From Parvularcula sp. BBD 1991-13 (GTDB taxonomy: Bacteria > Pseudomonadota > Alphaproteobacteria > Caulobacterales > Parvularculaceae), in assembly GCA_001657385.1 (NCBI GenBank), contig LYSZ01000002.1:469210-533209 (forward strand): a stretch of DNA of 64,000 bases. Direction: 5' to 3'. Below the pieces are notes generated by a model. That model was not told the origin of the DNA and made no database searches. It saw nothing but the letters and a program-made list of their open reading frames with translations. Below, in pieces: positions 6,857 to 14,550 of this stretch; position 1 is the stretch's first letter; each line of letters begins with the position of its first letter. The translations under genes were made by a program, and so were the position numbers.

Positions 6857-9670
6857 CTAAAGATCGGCGATCGTCTTGACCTCGATCGGGCCGATATCGA
6901 GGGCGCGGATGTCCGCCTCGATCTTTTCCCGGTCGCCGACAACGACCCAGGTCAGGCTTTCGGTGTGGATCACCTGCTGCGCGGCGCGCTGGATGTCGGC
7001 GACGCCGAGGCTGTTGAACCGCTCGGTCAGCGTCGAGGGATAATCCCAGGAACGCTCATACCGCGCGCTGGAGACGAGGCTGGCCAGAACGTCGCCCGCC
7101 GTCTCGAAGGACCCGGGCAGGGACCGCGTATTGCCGAGAATGGAACGCTCGATCTCCCGTTCGGTGGCCGGCGCGCCGGACCTGAAGTCGTTCAGCTCAC
7201 GAATGATTTCCGCGAGAGATTCCGCGGTCTTGTCGGTCTGCACCGGCGCGTAGACCATGAACGGGCGCTGCCCCCTGGCGCCGGACAGGAAGGTGTAGGC
7301 GCCATAGGCCCAGCCCTTGTCCTCGCGCAGGTTCATGTTCACCCGGGAGGTGAACTCCCCGCCGATAATGTCGTTCATCGCGATAATCGCCACATTGTTG
7401 TCGACCGTCGACGGCGGGGCCACATGCGCGGCGAGAATCAGCGATTGCGGCGCGTCCGGCTTGTCGATGATGATGACCTTGCCCCGGTCGGGTCGCGCGA
7501 CGGGAGCGATGTTCTTGGCCGGGATCGGCGCCGCCGGGGCGCGCCACGATCCGAAAGCGCGCTCCAGCTCCGGTTTGATCTCGTCGATCGAGGCGTCGCC
7601 GACGACGAAAATCGTTGCGTTGTCCGGGCGCAGGAACGCCTCGTGGAAGGCCGCGAGATCGTCTCTCGTCAGGGCGCCGATCGATTGCGCCGTGCCCGAC
7701 CCGGTCAGCGGCGCGCCATAGGCGTGGCCGTCGCCGTAGATTTCCGGCGGCAGCACCCGCATGGCGAGGTCCGCGGGATTGGCCTTCTCCCGCTCGATGC
7801 CGGCGAGCCAGCGTCCGCGCAGCTTGTCGATTTCCGCTTCGTCGAATGTCGGATTGCGCACGACGTCAGCGAGAATGGCGAGGGACGGGCGCAGGTTTTC
7901 CGTCAGCGCCGAGAGCGAGACGGTGGTGGTGTCGAGGGTCGAGCCCGCGCCGAGCTGGGCGCCCAGCGCGTCCAGGTCTTCGGCGATCTCCACGGCGCTG
8001 CGCCGGCCGGCGCCTTCGTCAAGCATGGCGCCGGTGAAGGAAGCCGCGCCGAGCTTGCCGCCGGGCCGGCCCGCCAGCGCGGCGTCCGCGGCGTAGCCGG
8101 CGTCGAACTGGACGGCGATTTCCACCACCGGCACGGCGCGCCGCTCCGCCAGCACGACCTTTACGCCGTTCGACAGCGTAGTTTCCTCAACCGCCGGGAA
8201 GACGAGATCCGGCGTTTGCGTCACCGCGGGCAGGCCCGCCGTCCGGTCCACCGCGGGGGGCGTCGTGGAATAGTCCTTGAAGGGAAGAACCGTAAGCTGA
8301 TAGGCGCCGGCGGTCATGACGTCGCGCGCCGCGCGCAGCACGTCCTGGGGCGTCGCGGCCTCCAGCCAGTCGAGCTGTTTCAGGATAAAGCCCGGATCGT
8401 CCGCATACAGCGCGCCGCGCGCCAGGATCGAGGCTTTTCCGCCCACCTGTTCAAGGCCGCGGATGACGCCGGCCTTGATGCCGGTCTTGGCGCGGTCAAG
8501 CTCGGCACGCGTCGGCCCGCGCTCCAGGAAAGCCTCGAGAACGGCGTCGATCTCGCTTTCGATACGGTCGAGGTCGGCGTCTTTTTTGGCGTCGGCGGTC
8601 ACGGAATAAAAGCTCAGCACTTCCTGCGGCTGGATCGCGGCGGTCGCCGACGTCGCCAGTTGCAATTCGTCCACCAGCCGCCTGTAGAGCCGCGACGTCT
8701 TGCCGCCGCCGAGCGTCTGGGCGGCAAGCTGAAGCAGCACCGCGTCGCGGCTGGTCCGGCCCGGCGCGACCCAGTTCCGGCTCAGGCGCGGCTGCGGCGC
8801 GCTGCGGTCGTACATCACTTCCTTTTTGTCGGCGGCGAGCCGCGGCGCGTTCGCGCTCGTTCGCGTCAGCGGCGGGCCGGCCTCGATATGGCCGAAATAC
8901 TTCTCCGCCAGCGGGCGCGCCGTCTCCGCGTCGATGTCGCCCGCCAGCACCAGGACCGTGTTGGCCGCGCCGTAATACTGCCGGAACCATTCCTTTACGT
9001 CTTCCAGGGACGCCGCGTTCAGGTCCTCGATCGAGCCGATGGTGGAATGGCTGTAGGGGTGTCCCTCCGGCAACAGACCGTCAAGAATGGCGTATCCGGA
9101 ACGTCCGTAGGGGCGGTTGTCGCCCTGGCGCTTTTCGTTCTGCACCACGCCGCGCTGGTTATCGAGCTTTTCCTGGGTCAGCGCGCCGAGCAGGTGGCCC
9201 ATGCGGTCCGATTCCATCCACAGGACGCGCTCCAGCGCCGGCGTCGGCACGGTCTGGAAATAGTTGGTGCGGTCGAACCAGGTGGTGCCGTTCAGCCCCG
9301 TCGCCCCGACTTCCTCAAGCGGCTCGAACCACTCGCCGTCATAATGCTCCGATCCGTTGAACATGATGTGTTCGAACAGGTGGGCGAAGCCGGTCTTGCC
9401 TTCCGGTTCGTCCTTGGAGCCCACATGGTACCAGACGGAAACGGCCACCAGCGGCGCCTTGCGGTCCTCGTGCACGACGACGCGAAGACCGTTGTCCAGT
9501 TCGAAACGCTCATAGGGCAGGGCGAGCCCGCCCGCGTCGTCATTCGCACGGGCCGGCGCAAATGCGGCGGCCAGGACGATCGACGCCATCATGGCGACGG
9601 ACAGAATGATGGAAGGGGACGCCGCGATGGGGGTCGCGGCGGGCGAAGGCTTCGAAGGCAGGCGGATCAT
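6857..9670 (-). CDS. Periplasmic M16-family zinc metallopeptidase (double domain)
   Basis: A 937-residue pitrilysin-type protease with two M16 halves. The first half is catalytic: the inverted zinc motif H-L-F-E-H lies near residue 97, within GFAHLFEHIMFNGSEH. The second half (from about 500) lacks it and serves as the closing clamshell domain. A signal peptide precedes ANDDAGG, so the enzyme acts in the periplasm, probably degrading peptides or signal-peptide debris. The ATG at 9670 is chosen because GGGAG stands just upstream, whereas ATGs 4-12 codons earlier have no ribosome site. The stop overlaps an inverted repeat (6805-6813 with 6850-6858) that may help end transcription. Confidence 0.93.
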   Translation of the reverse strand: MIRLPSKPSPAATPIAASPSIILSVAMMASIVLAAAFAPARANDDAGGLALPYERFELDNGLRVVVHEDRKAPLVAVSVWYHVGSKDEPEGKTGFAHLFEHIMFNGSEHYDGEWFEPLEEVGATGLNGTTWFDRTNYFQTVPTPALERVLWMESDRMGHLLGALTQEKLDNQRGVVQNEKRQGDNRPYGRSGYAILDGLLPEGHPYSHSTIGSIEDLNAASLEDVKEWFRQYYGAANTVLVLAGDIDAETARPLAEKYFGHIEAGPPLTRTSANAPRLAADKKEVMYDRSAPQPRLSRNWVAPGRTSRDAVLLQLAAQTLGGGKTSRLYRRLVDELQLATSATAAIQPQEVLSFYSVTADAKKDADLDRIESEIDAVLEAFLERGPTRAELDRAKTGIKAGVIRGLEQVGGKASILARGALYADDPGFILKQLDWLEAATPQDVLRAARDVMTAGAYQLTVLPFKDYSTTPPAVDRTAGLPAVTQTPDLVFPAVEETTLSNGVKVVLAERRAVPVVEIAVQFDAGYAADAALAGRPGGKLGAASFTGAMLDEGAGRRSAVEIAEDLDALGAQLGAGSTLDTTTVSLSALTENLRPSLAILADVVRNPTFDEAEIDKLRGRWLAGIEREKANPADLAMRVLPPEIYGDGHAYGAPLTGSGTAQSIGALTRDDLAAFHEAFLRPDNATIFVVGDASIDEIKPELERAFGSWRAPAAPIPAKNIAPVARPDRGKVIIIDKPDAPQSLILAAHVAPPSTVDNNVAIIAMNDIIGGEFTSRVNMNLREDKGWAYGAYTFLSGARGQRPFMVYAPVQTDKTAESLAEIIRELNDFRSGAPATEREIERSILGNTRSLPGSFETAGDVLASLVSSARYERSWDYPSTLTERFNSLGVADIQRAAQQVIHTESLTWVVVGDREKIEADIRALDIGPIEVKTIADL

Positions 9671-9906
9671 AAAGGCTCCCGTCAGGCGCGCCATGGAAAA
9701 ACGCAAAGCTGTTCTTTCGCACGACTTGGCGCATCAAATAAAGTCAAACCGCCGCGCGGCCTTTCATTAGACGGCTGACGATCTGAAAGATGCGAGCTTT
9801 GAGATCCGGACGCGTCCTGTCAAGGCGGTCTTGCTCGCTTCGTCCCGGCAACGCGGCGTTCCGTCGCGCGCGCCGGGGCGAGCCGCAGGACGTGACGGCG
9901 CGGTCT

Positions 9907-10476
9907 CTAGCGCGGGGCGCGCTTGGCGAGGATGCGTTGCAGGGTGCGGCGGTGCATGCCGAGGCGGCGGGCCGTTTCCGATACGTTGTGGTCGCATAAT
10001 TCGTAGACCCGCTGGATATGCTCCCAGCGCACGCGGTCGGCGGACATGGGATTTTCCGGCGGCGCCGGCCGTTCGCCCGGGCGCGCCAGCAGCGCTTTTT
10101 CCACGTCGTCCGCATCCGCCGGCTTCGACAGGTAATCGACGGCGCCGGCCTTCACCGCGGCGACGGCTGTGGCGATGTTGCCGTAGCCGGTGAGCATCAC
10201 CACCCGGCAGTCGGGGCGGCGGTCGTGGATCTGGTCGACCACCTGGAGCCCGTCGCCGTCTTCCAGCCGCAGGTCCACGACGGCGAAGGCGGGCGCAATG
10301 TCCTTGATCAGCTTGGCGGCGTCGGCGAGGCCGGCGGCGACGAGGGGCTGAAACCCGCGTTTTTCCATGGCGCGGGCGAGGCGGGTGCGAAAGGGCTCGT
10401 CGTCGTCGACGATCAGGAGCGTTGCGTCTTCCGGCAGGCTGCCGTCATGGTTGCGGGCGTCGTCTAGGTTTGTCAT
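9907..10476 (-). CDS. regA: RegA/PrrA/ActR-family redox response regulator
   Basis: A 189-residue response regulator. The receiver domain (about 18-130) has the acidic pair IVDDDE, phospho-acceptor Asp in VVDLRLEDGDG and the conserved Lys in LSKPAD. A short Pro-rich linker leads to a Fis-type helix-turn-helix ending in SETARRLGMHRRTLQRILAKR, which is almost invariant in RegA orthologues. It lies 73 bases downstream of regB on the same strand. In relatives RegA controls respiration, cytochrome oxidases and other redox-linked operons; the oxidase and hemA genes here are plausible targets. Confidence 0.95.
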   Translation of the reverse strand: MTNLDDARNHDGSLPEDATLLIVDDDEPFRTRLARAMEKRGFQPLVAAGLADAAKLIKDIAPAFAVVDLRLEDGDGLQVVDQIHDRRPDCRVVMLTGYGNIATAVAAVKAGAVDYLSKPADADDVEKALLARPGERPAPPENPMSADRVRWEHIQRVYELCDHNVSETARRLGMHRRTLQRILAKRAPR

Positions 10477-10549
10477 CAGCGATAGGGCGTTCCGGGTCTG
10501 TCCGAGATGTCGTCGTCAACCGTTCAAATGGACGTGTTGCCCCGGTTTT

Positions 10550-11905
10550 TCAAGCGAACGGCTCGGCCGCGACGGCGGAAACCGGCCATTCGGCGGTCAC
10601 GCTGGCGCCGGTGCGGAAAGGGCTTTGCGACCACTGGCGGTTTTCGATGCGGATCCGCGCGCCGGTCCCTTCCAGCAGGGTCTTGGCGATGAAAAAGCCG
10701 AGGCCCAGCCCCTGTTTGCGCCGGATCGGGTTGTTCGGCGGCGGGCGGTGGCCGGCCTTGGCGCTGACATAAGGCTCGCCGAGGCGGGTCAGGATCTCCG
10801 CCGAAAAGCCAGGCCCGTCGTCATGGACGGCGACGCTCAGCGTCTCCCTGTCCCATGCGGCGGCGAGCAGCACCTCGTCGGCGGCGAACCCGGCGGCGTT
10901 CTCGATGAAGTTGCGCAGGCCGAAAATGATCTCCGGACGCCGGCGCAGAACCAGCGCGGGCGCATCGCCTTGCCGCTCGGTCTCTATGCGGATCTTGGAG
11001 CCGGCCGGCAGGTCGAGGAACGGCGCCGCCGCCTCCTCCAGGAGCGCCCGCACGCCGAGTCGGTCGTGCACCACGTCGCCCGCCTCCCCGTGGCTGGACA
11101 GCCGCCCGAGGATGTCACGGCAGCGTTTCGCCTGAGCGACCAGAAGGGCGGCGTCCTCCTCCAGATCCTCCTGTCCCTGAAGGTCGCGCTGCATCTCCTT
11201 CGCCGTCACCTGTATGGTGGCGAGGGGCGTGCCAAGCTCGTGCGCGGCGGCGGCGGCGAGCCCCCCCAGCGCGGCGAGGCGCTCCTCCCTCGCGAGCACG
11301 AGCTGCGTGGCGGCGAGGGCGGAGCGCATTTTCGCCGACTCCGCCGCGATGCGGTGAGCGTAGGCGGCGAAAAACGCGATCGAAAAGCTGAGCGCCGTCC
11401 AAACGCCCGCGGTGTAGACCGAACCGAGATCAAGCGCTTCTCCGGGCGCCCATGGCAGCGGCATGTGATAGAGCGCCAGCACGCTGACGCCGCTGATGGC
11501 GAGCCCGGCGATCGTCAGTGTGGGCCGCAACGGCAACAGGCTCGCGGCGATGGTCACGGGCGCGATGATCAGCGCGGCGAAGGGGTTTTCCAGACCGCCC
11601 GTGAAAAACAGCAGCATGCAGAGTTGTACGATGTCGAAAGCGATATAGCCCGCCGCCTCGCGGTCGCTCAGGAACCGCTGCGGCGAATATCGCAGGCCCG
11701 TGAACAGGTTGAGCCATGCGCTTGCGGCGATGGCGCCGAGGCACAGTCCAAGCGGCGTTTCATAGCCGAGACCGAAATGGACGATGATGATGGCGAGGGT
11801 CTGGCCGCCGACCGCGAGCCAGCGCAGGCCGGTCAGCGTGCGCACCCGCACCGGTCCGCGCAGGGCGTTGAGGGCGGCTTGGCTGTCGGCGAGGGCGTGC
11901 GGCAT
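10550..11905 (-). CDS. regB: RegB/PrrB/ActS-family sensor histidine kinase
   Basis: About 451 residues. An N-terminal six-helix membrane domain holds the quinone-sensing GGLENPF motif near residue 100. The H-box AAHELGTPLATIQ lies near residue 220, followed by the conserved redox-active Cys in AKRCRDIL, then an ATPase domain with N-box, DDGPGF and GLGLGFFIAKTLL. The start at 11905 is preferred: it gives the usual N-terminus, while the frame further upstream runs into the divergent sco gene. RegB senses the quinone pool and phosphorylates RegA. The divergent Sco gene beside it reproduces the regB-senC-regA neighbourhood of Rhodobacter relatives. Confidence 0.95.
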   Translation of the reverse strand: MPHALADSQAALNALRGPVRVRTLTGLRWLAVGGQTLAIIIVHFGLGYETPLGLCLGAIAASAWLNLFTGLRYSPQRFLSDREAAGYIAFDIVQLCMLLFFTGGLENPFAALIIAPVTIAASLLPLRPTLTIAGLAISGVSVLALYHMPLPWAPGEALDLGSVYTAGVWTALSFSIAFFAAYAHRIAAESAKMRSALAATQLVLAREERLAALGGLAAAAAHELGTPLATIQVTAKEMQRDLQGQEDLEEDAALLVAQAKRCRDILGRLSSHGEAGDVVHDRLGVRALLEEAAAPFLDLPAGSKIRIETERQGDAPALVLRRRPEIIFGLRNFIENAAGFAADEVLLAAAWDRETLSVAVHDDGPGFSAEILTRLGEPYVSAKAGHRPPPNNPIRRKQGLGLGFFIAKTLLEGTGARIRIENRQWSQSPFRTGASVTAEWPVSAVAAEPFA

Positions 11906-11981
11906 TCTTGCGCTTTTAACCCGACTGCGCGCGCCTTTGAAAGGTGCTAAGACGTCGCCGCCCCGAACGAAGGAGATCCCC

Positions 11982-12587
11982 ATGGCTATGGCCCGCACCG
12001 CTCTTTTCGCCGCCGCCGCGTTTGCGACCGCGCTTGCCGGCTGCGGCCGGGAGGGCGCCGCGCCGCCGGCGCCGATCCAGGGCGAGATCGAGCTTTCCGA
12101 GCAGTTCACCGGCGAATTCTCCCTCGTCGACAAGAACGGCGCGCCGGTCTCCAACAGCGACTTCGCGGGCAAGGTGATGCTGGTCTATTTCGGCTTCACC
12201 CACTGCCCGGACGTGTGCCCAGGCGACATCGGCGTCATGAGCGCCGCCCTGAACGAGCTTGGCGAGGCGGCGAAGGAGGTCGCGGCCGTGTTCATCACCG
12301 TCGATCCGGAGCGCGACACGCCCCAGGCTCTGCGCGACTATTTCGCCTTCGACGAGCGAATCGTCGCGCTCACCGGCGACATGGAGGCGATCAAGGCGAC
12401 CCAGGCCGCCTACAAGGTGATCGCCAACAAGCAGCCGCTGCCGGACAGCGCGCTTGTCTACACCATCGATCACACGCGGTTCTATTATGTCGTCGACCGC
12501 TCGGGCCAGCCGCGCAAGGCCGTGATCGGCGGCGTCAGCCCGCAGCAACTGGCCGATGTTTTGCGCCGCAGCATCGGCGCGTCCTGA
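11982..12587 (+). CDS. Sco1/SenC copper chaperone lipoprotein
   Basis: A 201-residue lipoprotein with a signal peptide ending in the lipobox L-A-G-C (lipidated Cys21). The thioredoxin-like Sco domain has the copper-binding pair in THCPDVCP (Cys75, Cys79) and the third ligand in TIDHTRF (His164). It delivers copper to the CuA centre of cytochrome oxidase or maintains its thiols. A strong AGGAG lies before ATG 11982. The gene is divergent from regB with about 75 bases between starts. Confidence 0.94.
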   Translation: MAMARTALFAAAAFATALAGCGREGAAPPAPIQGEIELSEQFTGEFSLVDKNGAPVSNSDFAGKVMLVYFGFTHCPDVCPGDIGVMSAALNELGEAAKEVAAVFITVDPERDTPQALRDYFAFDERIVALTGDMEAIKATQAAYKVIANKQPLPDSALVYTIDHTRFYYVVDRSGQPRKAVIGGVSPQQLADVLRRSIGAS

Positions 12588-12815
12588 TCATAATCTCGCG
12601 CGCCCCCGGCCGAAAACCTCGCGAAACGGCCAAAACCGGCCCTTTACCCTCCGGTAATCATAAACATTGATTGCAATTCCGGTTCGACGCGCCCCATATT
12701 TGTTGTCCCGTTAAGGTCTGTCGACCGTTCTTGTGCTATGCAACATGGGCGGGGACACGAGTTGATGGTCATTGCGTCCGCCGGTCGGGCGCGCGTAACA
12801 AGCGGGGCCGAAAAG

Positions 12816-14105
12816 ATGCTCTATACGGCTTACGAGATGGGGTATGCGTTCGTCGCGCCGGCGCGCATCGCCGCCGGGCTGGGCGCGCGGTTCTGGCGCT
12901 CGCCGCTCAACCCCGCCGCCGCCACGCTGATCGGCCGCACCAGCGCCGCCGCGCTCGACGTTTTCGAGAACGTCATGCGCCGCTATCCCAAGCCGGACTG
13001 GGGCGTTACGGAAACGATCGTCAACGGCGCGCCGGTTCCGATCACGATCGAGACCGTGGAGAAAAAACCGTTCTGCACGCTGCTGCGTTTCAGGCGCGAT
13101 CCGGACGCGTTGCGCGCCGCGCGCGGCGGCGACGCCGCCCCGGACCCGAGGGTGCTGATCGTCGCGCCGCTTTCGGGCCATTACGCGACGCTGCTGCGCG
13201 GCACGGTCGAGGCGATGATCTCCGATCACGACGTCTACATCACCGATTGGACCGACGCGCGCCACGTGCCGCTGGTGCAGGGGCGGTTCGATCTCAACGA
13301 CTATGTCGACTATCTGATCGACTTTATGCGGACGATCGGGCCGGGCGCGCACGGCATGGGCGTGTGCCAGCCGGGACCGGCGCTGTTGTCCGCCGCGGCG
13401 GTGATGGCCGAGGACGGCGATCCTTGCCGGCCGGCGTCGATCACCATCATGGGCAGCCCGATCGACACGCGCCGCTCGCCGACGACGCCGAACCTCCTGG
13501 CGCAGGAGCGCGACTACGCCTGGTTCGAGCAGAACATGATCTACGCCGTGCCGGCGCCCTATGCGGGCGTCATGCGCCGTGTCTATCCGGGCTTCGTGCA
13601 GCTTTATTCATTCCTCGCGATGAATTCCGACCGGCACATGGACGCCCATTACGACTATTTCCAGAACCTCGTGAAAGGCGACGGCGACAGCACGGAAAAG
13701 CACCGCGCCTTTTATGACGAGTATCTCTCCGTGCTCGACATGACGGAGGAATTCTACCTCCAGACCATCCGCGAGGTGTTCCAGGAGCACAGCCTAGCCA
13801 AGGGCGAGTTCATGCACCGGGGCCGTCCGGTGCGGCCCGAGGCGATCCGCGACATCGCCCTGATGACCGTCGAGGGCGAGAACGACGACATCTCCGGCAT
13901 CGGCCAGACCCAGGCCGCGCATGATCTGTGCGTCAATATTCCGGAGGCGTTGCAACGCGACTACATCCAGCCCGAAGTCGGCCATTACGGCGTCTTCAAC
14001 GGCTCGCGCTGGCGCACCGAAATCCAGCCCCGAGTCGCCGAGTTCATCCGCATGGCCGAAGCCGAGGCGGAAAAGCGTCCCGAGCTGAAGGCCGCGGCGG
14101 AGTAG
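12816..14105 (+). CDS. phaZ: Intracellular polyhydroxybutyrate depolymerase (PhaZ)
   Basis: A 429-residue cytoplasmic alpha/beta hydrolase that mobilises native PHB granules. The start MLYTAYEMGYAFVAP matches the family N-terminus, so ATG 12816 is chosen over an ATG 26 codons upstream. The nucleophile elbow is GVCQPGP with Cys184 in place of Ser, as in PhaZa1 of Ralstonia (Cys183). The catalytic Asp is expected in the VEGENDDISG stretch and the His in EVGHYGVFNG. No phaC or phaP gene is in the window. A 228-base leader separates it from sco, so it is likely its own transcription unit. Confidence 0.93.
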   Translation: MLYTAYEMGYAFVAPARIAAGLGARFWRSPLNPAAATLIGRTSAAALDVFENVMRRYPKPDWGVTETIVNGAPVPITIETVEKKPFCTLLRFRRDPDALRAARGGDAAPDPRVLIVAPLSGHYATLLRGTVEAMISDHDVYITDWTDARHVPLVQGRFDLNDYVDYLIDFMRTIGPGAHGMGVCQPGPALLSAAAVMAEDGDPCRPASITIMGSPIDTRRSPTTPNLLAQERDYAWFEQNMIYAVPAPYAGVMRRVYPGFVQLYSFLAMNSDRHMDAHYDYFQNLVKGDGDSTEKHRAFYDEYLSVLDMTEEFYLQTIREVFQEHSLAKGEFMHRGRPVRPEAIRDIALMTVEGENDDISGIGQTQAAHDLCVNIPEALQRDYIQPEVGHYGVFNGSRWRTEIQPRVAEFIRMAEAEAEKRPELKAAAE

Positions 14106-14109
14106 GGCT

Positions 14110-14502
14110 TCAGCCGACCCGCGACTGGAACGAGATCGGCAAGCCTCCCGGGCCTTCCAGATAATAGATCCGCTCCCCATGGGCGTCGTCCGGCCCCTTG
14201 ACGTCGAGGCCGTTCGCCCTCGCCCGCGCCGCCCACGCATCCGCGTCGTCGACGACGATCTGCAGCATGGTCATTTCCGGCATCGCCGCGCCCGCCGGCC
14301 AGATTTCGATCCAACTGCCGAGCCCGGCTTCGACGCCCGCTTTGCCGTCGCCGCCGACCGGAAACACCGCCCCCTGAAACCCCTCCGCGGGTCCCATGTC
14401 GCCGGCGGCGAGGCCGAGGCCGTTTTCCCCAAGCATTTCGGCGAGCGCCTTCGCATCGTCGGCGTGCGCGACTTTGCAGAATCTCAAGCCTAGAACTTTC
14501 AC
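14110..14502 (-). CDS. VOC (glyoxalase/bleomycin resistance) family protein
   Basis: A protein of about 130 residues with the paired beta-alpha-beta-beta-beta folds of the vicinal-oxygen-chelate superfamily. GSWIEIWPAG and a C-terminal ERIYYLEGPGGLPISFQ are the visible family features. The GTG at 14502 is preferred because AGGAGAAGG lies immediately upstream; an earlier TTG would be inside that site. Substrate unknown: the family includes lyases, dioxygenases and binding proteins. It converges with phaZ (4 bases between stops) and is divergent from polA. Confidence 0.75.
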   Translation of the reverse strand: MKVLGLRFCKVAHADDAKALAEMLGENGLGLAAGDMGPAEGFQGAVFPVGGDGKAGVEAGLGSWIEIWPAGAAMPEMTMLQIVVDDADAWAARARANGLDVKGPDDAHGERIYYLEGPGGLPISFQSRVG

Positions 14503-14550
14503 CGGCCTTCTCCTATGCAATGGTGAGATCTCAAAGGAAGGCTACGCCAG

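Noticed and set aside
6965..9778. 937-codon plus-strand frame opposite the M16 protease
   Set aside because: The opposite strand encodes a full M16 protease with zinc motif and signal peptide; the plus-strand product is Arg/Gly/His-rich low-complexity sequence.
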